A DNA stretch of 64,000 nt from Lunularia cruciata (GCA_948567375.1 OX419761.1:29018501-29082500), one strand, 5' to 3'; positions 48,300-60,789 are shown, counted from the stretch's first letter. Notes: generated from the sequence alone by a model not told the origin. A program made the numbers and translations.

Positions 48300-50450
48300 G
48301 GCGAGTCCAACTCATGAGATTATCTCTTCCCTATGCGCACTTCATCCTATAGTAGTAGAGTGACTACCACTAGAGGTCTTAGATTATCAACCTGAGCAGC
48401 CTTTATGTCTTGATAGGTCCCTATTTGCACAAGCACTGTGCACTGTCCCTCACCTTTCCTTAGGAGGCTTGTTAGGGATGGTTTATGAGCACCTTAGAGA
48501 TTACTTCCAGGCAGATGATCCTTCTAATGGTTTTACCGAGTTATTTCAGGTGGTTGTAGCAGTAGCAAGAGGAGACATTCCTATGTCTATTAGTCGGGTG
48601 TTATATGCTAATCTACTTCTCGTGATGGAGAAGGACATAAGGTGCATTAGACTGATTTTTATTGGAGAGATTTTTTTGCATTTGGTCAGTCATACCATTG
48701 TCCTTCATCATTGTTCTCACGTTTGACAGCACCTCAGTCCACATGAGTTTGGAGTAGCTACACCTAGAGGATGTGATGTTATATCTCTAAGTATAAGGGC
48801 ACTCCTAGATATCCATCCGGAGTGGGTCATCCTACACGTAGATGTTGAGAATGCTTTTAACAGCGTCTCACGGGCATCCATCTTTAGAGAGCTTAGGGAG
48901 GTTCGTGAATCCTTGGCAAGCTTCATACCTTTTGTGCGGCCTTTATATGGCTCTCATGCTTCCCTTTACTACCAGCACGGTGGTTCACAGGAGGGAGTCA
49001 CCATCTTGGAGTCAGATGTTGGTACACATCAAGGAGATCCTTGGGGGGGACCATTATTTGCCATTGCTCACTTTAGAGCTCTTCTATCTACTACTTTGGC
49101 CATGTCAGGTTGTGTATTTCCCTCCTTGGCAGATGATACACACATCATAGGCCTTGTAGATCAGATTAGACATGCCTTTGACTACATGACTACCAAGCTA
49201 CATCTAGTAGGCTTGAAAGTCAAGGTGTCAAAGTGCAGGGCATGGTCCCTTTAGGTATCCCTCCCTACCTTGAGCTTCAAGAGGGGTGTATCACATCCAC
49301 ATATGGACTTTGTGTTCTTGGAGTGCTTGTAGGATCAGAGGATTTTGTCACACGCTGCCCTTGTAGAGGATGTTCTCCATGTGGATGACCTTCCATTACT
49401 AGGAGATCCGTAGGTGGCATTTGGTATACACTCTTCCAATATTTCTCGTAGACCATTCTACCTCATACATACAGTTCACCCCTCATCGTCCTTCCTATCA
49501 CATCTAAGAGCATTTGATAGGAGGATTATGGGAGTCTTTGGTGATATTATTGGACCATGTGCATTTGAGTGTGTGATAGGGGATTTGGCACATAGACAAA
49601 CACCTCCGCTGATCTCATGTGGTGGGGTTGGCTTGCTATTTATGGAGGAGATGGTACCTATAGCATTTTTGGGTAGTTTTGTTCTCTCAACACTCCTACT
49701 TTCCTCTCATTTTGTGGTTGTTGATAGGCCGGTTTTGGAGACTTATGTGATAGAGGTGGAGGGAGGATCCTTTTCTCTACAGATGTTATTACGGCAGACA
49801 AGAGATAGTCTATCCTTGCAGGCACGAGAGGATTTTCCACCTTTTGCTTCACTATCATCAGATTGGACTAGAGGTTTATAGTCTTCCTTGATGGAGCGAC
49901 AATGTGAGCATACGCTACATTCTCTCTTAGTAGACTCATCCATTCCTCAGGCTACTCGAACATGTCTTCGCTCTTGCTCCGGTAAGGATGCAAGCTCTTG
50001 GATCCTAGCTCGACCATGCATTAGGGCATTCCGACTTGCACCAACTACTTTCTTTACAGCGATGAGGTTTTGCTTAGGTTTGGTCTACCCATCTGCATCT
50101 TCATTACTCGTGAGTGTGGTTCTACACTAGATGCAGTAGCGGTCCACATGACACGGTGTCCTTTTGGAGAACAGAGAATAGCTACCCATGATAACATTAG
50201 GAACATAGTGTTTGCTATGGCACGAGAGAGTGGATACTTGGCTTGGAAGGAGTGTTCGTATGCTTTGCAAAGGACAAGTGTGAGGGCAAACTTATACTTG
50301 GTCTGAGATGAGCAAGTAACAGTAGCGGATGCCATGGTTACGGACCCTACGCGGGATACAATTTCCAAGGGAGTGATTACACATCCCCCTAGATGGGCGA
50401 CGAGTGCAACAGGAAGTCGCAAGGTCTCCAAATATAGAAGCATGTAGCGA
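48300..50450 (+). pseudogene. Non-LTR-type reverse transcriptase relic 1
   Basis: Mostly one frame from 48469 to about 50065. RT motif A is HVDVENAFNSVSR (Asp at 48841), motif B is GTHQGDPWGGPLF (49021-49059), and motif C is LADDTHIIG (49126-49152). The QGDP and ADDT forms point to a non-LTR-like RT, with no LTR, protease or integrase nearby. A Cys/His-rich C-terminal region (CG...H-x3-C-x3-GE, about 50110-50170) follows in another frame after a shift near 50070. In-frame stops at 48724, 49252, 49330 and 49411 show it is dead. No endonuclease domain was recognised upstream. Confidence 0.8.
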
Positions 50451-52823
50451 GGTCACCTCTTTGTTCCTCTAGCCTTGGAGTTATTTGGAGCCATGGACAG
50501 GACATTTAACACATTTGTCCGGGAGTGCGCAAGAGCTTATCATGTTAGGCGCCAAGGGGTACTACTCTCACTTTCATACTTTGTAGTATATTTTAGATAG
50601 CGTGTCTTCCAATGCTCTACAGAGTGCAATGGCTGGTGCAATCCATAGAAGAGCAATCACATTAGATGATGTTTCTTTGGATATTCCAATTGTGTGTAGC
50701 CCGTAAGACTTGCATAGCTCGGATGTCTTAGACTGCTATAGACTCTATTGGGGCTTAGCCCCATTTTACGTGTTTCAGTCTCTCCCTGTGCGGCTAGATC
50801 GGTCGCCTTCTTCCTTATTGCTGCCAACTACTGCTATACGGCCCTACGTCGTGGCGTTTACCTCCTCGGTTGAGTACGATTCTCGGTTTATCGTTCACAG
50901 CGATGACGACGGCCAAAATCTACGCGAGCATTTGTTTATCAAGGGGAATCTATAGAGAGTAAGTAAGTGTTGGTGGTCGCAATTGCATATTCCCCTGTCA
51001 TGGGAACTGTCTATAACGTCGATGACAACTGCAAAGGAGGAGTCAAGTAGAACCGTGTGATATTCTCCCTCACACGAAAATCCTACGAAGTATCTTTGTT
51101 TATTCTATTATCAACTTGCAACTTGGAGAATCGAAATGCATTTTTTTAATCACATGCGATTGAAATTCATCTTCACTGTGTCGTACATGTCATTATGGAG
51201 CTCGGAGACCCCAAGAGAAGTCAGCTCCATTGTACCATACTTTGGAACTGTTCACAAATCAATATTATGTCTATGCGCCGTCAGTCAGTAACTATTGGAA
51301 GCGGCGGGACTTCGGTTTCCGGTGATAATCGATAAGAACTCCATGCTGTTTCCCTTGCGTGACTGACTCCAACGTTGCACTTATTTCAGTGTAGTAAAGA
51401 AACCTCACGTCTTCTACCGCGCACGATTTTCACTACCGCACAGAGACAACTTCACCGGATACCGCAATCGGAGAATGCGGATGGAGAACTTCTTGTTGAG
51501 AAGAGTTCTGAGCATTTGGGTACGAGGAAGCCAAATCTATGGAGAATCCAGGCCTTGAATCCAAGGTCTCCTGTGTTGTGCTCGTCGGGGAGGGTGAAAA
51601 CAGTGGACTCAGCCTTTTGCACGAGAAACGATATAGGGAAACGGGACTGCCACCTAGAGACTTTAGTCTCTAGGTGGTAATCTGAGTTTAGTCTCTAGGT
51701 GGCAATCTGAGTTCACCAAACCGTGTCCCGTGCTGAGAGAGATGACCTGCGAAGCAATAATTCCCACCGAGTGATCCCGCCGCCTCGGTTTTGTCATGGC
51801 TAATGAGATGGCAAACCCTTGGTGCGTGCTTTCTTTCATAACCATCCTTGGCAGTAACCACAGAGCTCTAATTTCTCGATGACTAAACAGAGGCGGGTCC
51901 CCTCTACAAGGTCATCAGATTTTATTTTCGAACCACGGCAAAGGGCATTGCCGTTTAAGGCATAAACTCGTTCCATATCTAGCTATCATGGAATTAAAAA
52001 GACGCACTCGTTACTGGAGTTGCTGTCGTATCAACAACAAATTGGTGATAGTTGTACCTTCGTAGTCCTCAAAGAATTTACCACCAAATTAAGATATCTT
52101 GCATAGTTATGGAGAAGCCCGAAGTGAAGTTGATGTAAGTCGATATTGCTTGCAACTGTGATTCTGACAGTATTAACATAAAAGTAAAGTGCAGCTAGTT
52201 AGAGTGGAAATGTAACTGTCAGTCAAACTGCCAGTATAGGGTCATCCAGAGGAAATCGTTCTTCCTCACTGATACTGAAGTTTCAGAGCACGTGGTCTTC
52301 GCGATGAGACCCGGGCCCAGATCTTCTAGATATTACTCGCAGTAAGGACTGACCCATGTTAAACACACTCCCAAAGGTACTTTTCTGCCTGAAGCCGCCT
52401 TGCCAGCTACTTTATGGTAGCAATAGTTGGCAACTTACTCGAATGTCATCTCCATTTTGTCCCCTTACCACATTTGATCTTGGCAGCCGTCACAATTTTC
52501 ATCGTCGTGGAGTAAAAGACGGCTCGATAAGGAAATTGGCGATGGCTGTACTTTCTAACAGAAAAGCTTCAGAGTGTGGCGGTTACACGCCCAAGTCAAG
52601 TCATAGCTTCAGGCTTCAGGCTTCTGATGGAAGTAGCTGCGCATAATATGTGCCCATAAAGGAGGCTTCGACGGAAGCGCAATCACAAGGTCCGATACAG
52701 AGCTGCCGGGGGTTAAAGTTCAAGTAATTGGACGTTAGCAGACACAGGTGCATCAGTCCATTTTTCTAGTAGCAAGAATAGCTTCAGATTTTGAGGTGTG
52801 TGGACTTGGACAAATATAATTAA
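50451..52823. other. Intergenic, no gene recognised
   Basis: The first 250 bp may be the 3' end of the RT relic. The rest holds only short unconvincing frames and one palindrome with a tandem repeat at 51650-51711. Confidence 0.4.
51650..51711. repeat. Palindrome plus 25-bp tandem repeat
   Basis: 51650-51677 has perfect 13-bp arms with a 2-base spacer. The right arm is part of a 25-bp unit repeated head to tail (51662-51686, 51687-51711, one mismatch). Confidence 0.85.
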
Positions 52824-54074
52824 AATGCAGAAATATGTAGGACAGCGAGGACTCTCGCTGCATGTGCAGTCCTCCTAGTACTGTTGATTTTGGCTATTCC
52901 AGCTGATGCTCAGCAGCTTAAGCCAGATTTCTCGCAGAGCTGTCCTAGACTGCCAGAGATAGTTTTCGAGCAGGTCAATGTTGCGGTTAAGGAGGAGGTC
53001 CGAATGGCGGCATTTCTACTCCATCTGCATTTCCACTATTGTTTCATCCAGGTATTAAAGAGATGGGGGAACCTGGAAATAGACGAATCAATTCCCTAAG
53101 ACAAGTGAGACATTACAGCTTACCGTATTCCCAGAGTATAGCTAGGTCCTTTGGCAACGGTCTTGAAATTCACAATAAATAGATCGATTCTCACTGCAAT
53201 TACGTGAGTGTGCAGGGATGTGATGGTTCAGTCCTCCTCGACTCAGACCAGAGCGAGAAACTAGCTCCTCCCAACCGAAATTCACTAAACAGTTTCGAAG
53301 CCATTGATGCCATGAAGAGTGCTGTGTAGAAGTGTCCCAGAGTTGTCTCCTGCGCAGATATTTGGCACTTGCTTCCTTCTTGCTTCCTTCACCCACCTTC
53401 GGCCGTAAGAGCATCTCTTTCGCTCCGTTCATGCTCTTGCCTTTTATGTTCTGAGTTACGCCCAATATGATCACAGGTTGGGTCCGTCTTCTTCAGAAAA
53501 GTACCGATATGCCGACAGGTTTAGTTCCTCTTAAAAGTTTGACCTGATTTTGAATTCGACTGGATCTGCAGGGGGAAATACTCTTGGACTTCCCCGCTGC
53601 ACGTCAATCACACCACGGCTCTATGACCACAATGGTCGGGGTAAAGCCGGCCCCACTATCGAAGCCAACTTCCTCACCAGTTTGAAAAGGACTTTGCCCA
53701 AATGGAGGAAATGCCAACATCACCCTGCCATTTGTCCCGACCCCAAACACGTTCAACAACTGGTACTTTATAGAGCTAGAAATTTCAAAGGAGTGCTAAG
53801 CTCACACGAAATCTTGTTCACTGGAGCTGCTGAAACAAAGAGCATCGTTCAGGAGTAAGTTAAAAATGAGGCGAAGTTCTTGGCGGATTTTGCGGCTTTT
53901 ATGATCAAAATGGGTCACACGAAACCCAAGGCCGGATCCCCATCAGAGATTCAACTCAACTGTAGGAAGCCGAACTCTCTTCGCCTGGAGGATACGATGC
54001 CACTGATCGAGCTCCACTCTGACGCTAAACATCTAACGACGCCCAATAAGGCCCGCTCTGTGTTACGTTGGTAG
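52824..54074 (+). pseudogene. Class III peroxidase pseudogene
   Basis: Clearly related to the 44534-46635 gene, with the same exon borders. Exon 1 (to 53051) keeps a signal-peptide-like stretch and FSQSCPRLPEIV, but the ATG is out of frame. The distal site reads HLHFHYCF, so the catalytic Arg is His and the Ca-binding Asp is Tyr. Exon 2 (from 53216) has CDGSVLLD, then a TAG near 53327 and a frameshift near 53360. Exon 3 is not found. Exon 4 (from 53572) has GGNTLG, where the proximal heme-ligand His is Asn, plus a TAA near 53854. The normal final stop is lost and the frame runs to 54074. Confidence 0.92.
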
Positions 54075-56049
54075 TAATTTGTGTTATCCGGCGAGAACTG
54101 AAAATATGTTTGCCGTCCTACTTCTTAATACGGACGAAGTCCATTCCAGCCGGTAACGTTCGTAGATTATGAGAACAAGCCACCATTGCCTCCACAGTGG
54201 TGTTTATCACCCTATCACGAGACCATGAATAATGTCCATGCCCAAGAACGACGGCCATCGTGATGCGCCGTGTTCGTAGTGTAGTCATTCGCCTGATTAC
54301 TTGAATTTAGATCGAGAAAAGCCTGGATTTGGTTTTGTGGGTGACCATGAGCAGATCTCAGTTCAGGTAGGATTCTAAATCGCTCCATCCAGCTGCATCA
54401 GCGTGAGAAAACTGTTGTACAGAGACAGGCTTTTGGGGAACACGAGGTTAGTTACGAGGTATACACGATAGATGTCTCGCATATTCTTCAAGAAATTATC
54501 GAGGATATTTTGCTTTTCAGGTGAGATGGGAAAATTTGCCTCACATGGTTTTTCTGACAACGTAACAAATCCACTTCAAGGTTCTACAACTCTGCAGAAA
54601 ATTGTGCAATCTCTGTATCCGAACACTTCGTTGTAGAATATCAGGCTTTGACTCCCTAATCAAGCAAAGATTGACGACAGTCATTGTGCAATTGGCCTGA
54701 GTCGAAGGAGGCTCTGAATCTGGTTCAGTGAGTAATGGTCTGTGTCCTGTTCAGTCACTTGCATTCTATATAGATGACGGTGCTGTTCATTCAAGTTCCC
54801 CGGATAAGTTTTCAGAACTTAGACCTGAATGACTGAGCTTGAGAGTTTAGGTTTGAGCAACTTCAGTGTAACCATGGCCTTCGGAAACTAGAGTCATCGC
54901 AGCGTACATGTTAGGGATAACCGTGGTCCAAGAATTACCAAGAGGGGCTCAGAGACGAGAGTTCACATCGGTGAAGGGAGTTCGTGACCTGGACATGGCT
55001 TTTTCTCATTGGGAACCTGATTCAGTAACCTAATGGGACCACTGACCCGATCATTCCCAAGTTGAAAAGTACTAAACAAGTTACGTTTTATGGCTTTCGT
55101 TTTGTCGCTCTTCGCAAGTATGGATGTAATCCTTTTCCGTTTGTCTATGATAGTTCTTTGAGATCCCGAGGACTCCAAAGATTTCAATCAATTCAATAAG
55201 AAAAATAGGTGAGGAAAGTGAGCACTGTGAGAAATTGAAAACATTTGGAGCATTTCACAATCGCGTAGAGTGTAAACCTCTATACACTCTAGAGTAAGAC
55301 ATACACACTGGTGCAGTGGACCGAAGAGAAAGTAGCGATGAGCCCATCCTGGAATGAGCTTAGCTATAGTTAGACAACACTCTAAGTGAAGTTAAGTGCC
55401 CACATTGAAGAGAGTTGGTGCGATGTATTGAGCCTCAAGCCCCCCACATCTCCTATGCGGAGCACGTGCTCCATATTGAACAACACCAGGATGATCGCGT
55501 CTAAGTGAATGAAGAACCTCGTAGGACTTATGCCTCAGAAAACCTAAAAAATAACGACATACACATAGAGTGAGCTACTGATAACGAACTTTGACTTCCT
55601 ATAATCAGAAAATATATCAAGCCCCATTGACAATTGCCAATGAACATAAAAGAGCTGAGTACAATCAAAACTTACACAGGACAATGAAAGCCCTGATACA
55701 TTAGGTGTCAACACCTTCCGGGAAAAAAAAAGGATTATGAGAGGATAAACTCAAAGAACTGTGAGTGCCAAGACCTTTTATACTGCGCGTACTGCTCAGT
55801 TGCACTAGGATAATTGCCAAAGTATAAGATGAGTTAAAGCAGATTCATCTTAAGCGTTGATTTAGGGTGAAATAAGCCGAGTATACAAATGCTTCAGCTA
55901 AGTTTACGAGGAAATTCTCACTGAACAAATACAGGTAACAGAAAGATGAGCTCCACAAATCATTGAAGTGGACGACTCCTATATGCAAACATATCATTTC
56001 TTTGCATAAACCTGAGACTCGACATTCTAACCTGAAGTCCTACTTCTAG
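54075..56049. other. Intergenic, no gene recognised
   Basis: No coding region, repeat array or RNA gene seen. The right end should hold the 3' UTR of the - strand DNA glycosylase. Confidence 0.4.
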
Positions 56050-59000
56050 CTAATGTTGATTGACAGCTTTATTACTTACTCTAGTGCTCCTCCGTCTTGC
56101 TGGTATTGTGTGTTCTACCTCTGTAACCTTCTTACTTGATGTTTTAGAAAGCTTGTCTGTAACATGCGGTCCATCGGACAATCTAATTGCTTTCTGCATA
56201 GCCTTCGGATTAGCACCCGGCCACATTAGTTCATCCAAGCTGTTCGGGAAGTCAACTAGTCCACCTGTTGGTATATCCTTCAGAGCTTGGTGCTCTACTA
56301 TCGCACCATCCTTTGACTTTCTCTTCCTGGAGATGATTAGAATAACTCTGTCAGCAAGTAAAGAACATCCTAAATCCACGAGGTTTCAGGATAGATAATG
56401 ACGAATTGTAATCAATAACAACTCACGCTTTTAAGAAATCGTCCATGACTACTCCTCCATCCAAGACACGAGGTACTAAACTGTGAGCAAAACTAAAAGA
56501 CGTACACCACAGCAGAACCACCAACTTCGGGGTTGGAACATATAGTTGAGATGTTAACTTGAAACATATGGTACTTTTAGAGCAAACAGCACACCGAAAT
56601 CTCAAAGATCAGAGAGAACCTGAAGGCAATTGTAGAGTACTTCGTTTTATTGGTAATATCTCTCTTCGTCACAGTGCCTTTTACAGGTGTTACATTGCCC
56701 TCGTCCAACGCAGCACTATCAGCTGGTCCTGTATCTCCTTTCTCATATCTAACGGGTAGTACACCCTCTGAAGGTATTTTACGAGGTGGCTCGTTTCCGT
56801 CTATTAATGGCTGGCATGCTTCACAAGCATAACAAGTTCTAAAACAAACAGAGAAATCCTGATAAGTACAAAGCGACCGTCGACGCCAAAGTCCAGATTT
56901 CAGAATTTTGAGTCAGTGAAGTACATAAGGTGCCTACCGTGAACCAATAATCCAGTTGATCACAGGCCCCTCGCATCGTCGACAGGTTTTATGATTGTAA
57001 ATATAACGCCTCTCACCAGACTTAAGTTTTGAGAACGGTTTTCCTGCGAGGTCGAAACAACATTGATAAAAGAACTAAAGAATATTCTCCTGTCCTTTAG
57101 AACGTGACAATGAAACTGCGTATCATACACTAGTTGGAACAAGTATTCCAGAAGAAAAAGAAGAAGACAATCAGGCCATTGATTTGTGATTATAAACCTA
57201 CTAAACAAGCACACGATAACTGTTTCAGGGCTACTAGTACCAGCGATGGCACTTCCAGCCCGTCTGAAGAAGACGATGCTAAAAGCCATCAAGGGAAATG
57301 GATGGAAGGAAAAGGGTAGAGTATCGCAGGCTTGCCTGCTTCCTCTGGAGATACAGTAATGATAGATCCAGCTTTCACTCCAATATGTAACAATCGTTCA
57401 CTCTGTTTTACGCCACATTATGGCGTTCCGAGATTGTGTAAATTAGAATTCAAGCTTGAAGAAGGCCACCACAAGGTGTTAAGCTTGTTATGCATAAAGT
57501 GTACAGGGGTTGAACTTGTTTAGCGTATAGTGCGAATTGATCTAAATATGAGACTGCTACAGCTCTGGCCTGAGGATTTGGAATATTGAAAAATGTATTG
57601 TGTAAATGAAATGCATACTTGTTTCCATATATCTTCGAATGTGGAACGATTGATCGATGAAGATCGTTGATTGGGATGCACTCCACAGACATAAAGTATC
57701 TCTGCAAAGATTCAGTTGGATATCAGCAGCTCTGGCAAACCATTCCACGAGAGGCGATCTAAAGAAACTGCCGATTTTCGTGCAAACGAGTATGGAGTTG
57801 CTATTGTCCGAAATTCTTGATATAAATGGATCGTCACTAAAGTGAGACTCTCCTTCATCTCTAAGAGCAGTACATACCGGCTCTGTATATATTCCCAATA
57901 CCAGCAATTAATGTTTGATCCATTAGAAAGGCTCCGATAGATTTCTTGGTTTTCTGTCAAGTCACGAGTCGAGTGTTATATTTATAGCAGAGACCTAAGC
58001 ATGCCAGCTTCTCGTCGAATCAAATTTAAGCATTAAAAATATTGTATCTGAAGTGAAAGACTTGAATTGTATATTCAGATCAATTATCTACACGTCAAGT
58101 CTGTGGTTCAAGGTCGTACTTGCATCTTGGACCAAGCTAATTCCTTATCTGCATCGTCTCGTAGTGGGTCGGGACCTAGTTCTGTCAGCCTCTTCCTGAT
58201 TGAACACAGAGAATCTTCAAAAGAGATTAAATACGGTGAGCAGAGTAGGCAAATGTTGTTCCAATTAAAGAAGGCAAAAGTAACTTCTCCACAACAGGCG
58301 TCGTAAATCAAGCGTACGAAGTCTTTCCTTATAAAACCATGCAGAAGCTCCTCCTAAGGCACACATGCTTCTAGAATAGAGAGTTGGCAAACACATGCGT
58401 CGGTCATTTGAATGATTACAAGCTCGGAAGAACAAGCAATTTAGATCTTGTTATGCTCAGAGTACGTTACGTGGTTAACTTCAACCCTGAAATGTTTTCT
58501 CTTTGTCGTGCAGAACACATGCCTGATCTCTAGCTTTTATCTATGCTACAGTGCATTGAAGAACCTGGCTAACGTTGATCAAAGCAGTATTATGTACCTG
58601 TATAGTTCCATATCACCATGGACACATATTGATGCACTTAGGTGGGCCACTACATCCTCTTCTTCATTTTCCAGTCTCAGCCGGGTAGTCTCCCTCGGTT
58701 CAGGTCCTGAAGGAGACCATTCTACTTGGATGAATAGACAACTGATTTGAATAGGTTTTAGTGGCAAATTGCTTTCAGCTTTCCAAAGTGCATAGTGCCA
58801 CATTAACCAAAAAAAACTATCTGCTCAGAAAGAAGTAAAAGCGAGTACCAGGAAGTTTGAAGGTGCGAAACGACCCTGACATGCCAAAGTGAATATGCAC
58901 CACAACAACACCTTCCGGAAGATCTCCCAAAACTGCATTGGCTATTTGCTGGTTTGTGAAAAACTATCAACAATAGGACAGTTGATTAGTTGGACAGTCG

Positions 59001-59526
59001 AGAACCACATTGTTGATTCTCTTTCTTGCCCAAGGGCCTGGCCCAAACTGCTGTTTAACTAAATGTCTATGATCTAATCAAGTGTAATGAAAGACATCCC
59101 TTCAGCATCTGCGGTACTCTCAACCTGAATTTATAGGATACCTAAACTAAAGGATGTGAAATTGTGATCAACAAGGCGTCAAATTCAAGACTTGCATACA
59201 ATAGTTGCAAACCAAATTTCACGTAAGTGGAAAGATGTACCGTACATAGAATATGTTCTTCCCGTGGGCTTCGATCAAAGACAGGTATAGTCCGTTGATA
59301 GCCTCTGCACCTTCAGAGAATCTACCGCTTGGTGACGTAGCCACAAAAGCCTGAATTCCAGATATCAAGGACAATTTATCTATCGGAAACATCCGAATAT
59401 GGACAAGCACATATTTTAAATAAACGGATTTCTTCGCAACGAAAAGATAGTAGAAAGGCGAACCCGTCGAAGAAGCACCCGTCGATGAGCAATAGCGACA
59501 CGATGAACCCCTGGGCCTTCTACCAT
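56050..59526 (-). CDS. Fpg/Nei-family DNA glycosylase, 11 exons, apparently intact
   Basis: Base-excision-repair enzyme removing oxidised bases and cutting the strand (family knowledge). Exons are 59526-59464, 59350-59246, 58948-58849, 58724-58598, 58195-58120, 57953-57878, 57701-57619, 57402-57336, 57043-56938, 56838-56620 and 56326-56050. All phases agree, giving 432 residues. The N-terminus is MVEGPGVHR: Val2 stands where most members have the Pro nucleophile, and Glu3 is kept. Lys52 (HGKNIFY) is the expected catalytic-loop lysine. The helix-two-turn-helix spans about 164-190 with GIGN (Asn178). A zinc finger C253-x2-C256-x16-C273-x2-C276 follows, with Arg268 in the hairpin. The C-terminal 155 residues are extra, with basic patches (RKRKSK, ARRRSTR) suggesting nuclear import. 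Similarity of the SPSGRF...GKNIF region suggests the actinobacterial/plant Nei branch. Confidence 0.9.
57335..57336 (-). other. GC-AG intron donor in the DNA glycosylase
   Basis: The exon 8 border reads CAG then GCAAGC. The intron runs 57335-57044 and ends CGCAG. No GT donor before the next in-frame stop keeps the reading frame, whereas this one joins a split Gly codon and continues straight into the zinc-finger exon. Confidence 0.75.
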
Positions 59527-59682
59527 TGCACAAAATTGAGAGCTTGAGCCTCTCCGGTGATGCCTTCCACTGGAGCTCAATTCTTACGACTACTCTTTGC
59601 AAAATTAAGTTACGGACTTTGTGTTTAGACAATCTGTACTTGTTAGGTCCATCTCTCAGTATCTCTCCAGCTTCATCAGTAG

Positions 59683-59689
59683 CTATATA
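59683..59689 (-). promoter_or_regulatory. Putative TATA box of the DNA glycosylase
   Basis: TATATAG on the - strand, about 157 bases upstream of the ATG. Plausible, but not backed by other elements. Confidence 0.4.
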
Positions 59690-60171
59690 CCTCTCTCCTC
59701 CTCCTATCTGGACACCTTTCCTGCCCTAAACCCAGACCCCGGAGAAATTGAGTCCTTTCGCCATAGTTTCCAAGAGCTTTTGCAGCGAACACATTCTCCG
59801 TCCCTAGTGTTCTGCGGAATCCAGGAATGTGAAAGATGGTGTTCTCGGGCTGCCACGTACATATCAGCTTCTACCCTGAAGATCGTACGCTTCGTTAATG
59901 TCAATGCGAAAGACATATTTGCTGCGCCAATTGTACGCCAGGTTACAAGATACCCACATATGTATTCGGTGGGAGGTTTTAAAGTGAGGCCACCTTTTAT
60001 TATGGGTTGCAGGAGTCAAAAGATGGTCGTCGTCTGTCAAATCTCGAATCTCGGTCGCAATTGATACCATGTCTGGTCGACCATGAGAGATCGAGATACG
60101 AGCAATTGCAGTACTTCCTAGTGGAGCACTCTACATGGGAAGACTCTCCAGTGAAACGTCTGTTTGTTTCT
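59690..60171. other. Upstream region of the DNA glycosylase
   Basis: An open + strand frame crosses 59621-60064, but it has no recognisable domain and overlaps the promoter region, so I do not call it a gene. No other structure seen. Confidence 0.4.
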
Positions 60172-60226
60172 CGTTTTAAAACTTTTTAAAACGCGTTTTA
60201 AAACTTTTTAAAACGCGTTTTAAAAT
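60172..60226 (+). repeat. AT-rich 22-bp tandem repeat, left array
   Basis: Unit TTTTAAAACTTTTTAAAACGCG at 60174-60195 and 60196-60217, plus a partial third. Each unit is itself near-palindromic. Confidence 0.85.
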
Positions 60227-60708
60227 ACGAAGATTTTTTATAAAATGTCCTTTTTTAATTGTAATTGTAAGGTGAACATCACAATTCACGCGGGGAAATG
60301 ATATACAACTACATTGACTCGGGTATATAAAATAGACTATTGAAGCCGGTTCATATGATTATCAACATATCCAATAGCACAAGGCTTTTTCAAGCAATTT
60401 GCAGGATGCATTTTCCAATTATTTGACATAGATGAAACAACTGAGCTGCTATGCGAATATTGAACACGCATTGATTTGAATACAACGTCTTTAAACTCCT
60501 GACCGAAATGCTCCCGGACAACCCCTTGCTTTAGACTTTTGCCCGTGACACTCATATTTGACAAAACAAAGAACAATCCATTTGTGGAGCAAGCACCCTG
60601 GTCAGACAAAGCCACAGACCCCGAAAACCCTAAACTTCCTTGTAAGCTAGGATAATGGGACTACGAAGGTGATAGACCAGTGTGCACCAAGAAAAGAACG
60701 GGAAAAAC
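60227..60708. other. Sequence between the two AT-rich arrays
   Basis: About 480 bp, with a 92-codon open frame on the - strand (60337-60615) of no recognised family. It could be the core of a small foldback or MITE-like element bounded by the arrays. Confidence 0.35.
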
Positions 60709-60740
60709 ATTTTTAAAACAATTTAAAACAATTTAAAACG
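60709..60740 (+). repeat. AT-rich tandem repeat, right array
   Basis: About three 10-bp units of the type ATTTAAAACA, ending TTTAAAACG. Its reverse complement starts CGTTTTAAA, as the left array does. Confidence 0.8.
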
Positions 60741-60789
60741 TTCTATTATCCGCAGAAGTAAAAAGAAGTTTCCATACAAGTTTCCATGG

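Noticed and set aside
57712-57815. Alternative exon 7 of the DNA glycosylase starting at 57815
   Set aside because: The phase fits, but it ends in a stop and lacks the family's conserved segment. The exon at 57701-57619 restores the expected E-I-L-Y...H-P sequence.
59621-60064. 147-codon + strand frame upstream of the DNA glycosylase
   Set aside because: Overlaps the likely promoter and leader of the - strand gene, has no domain, and shows no typical coding pattern.
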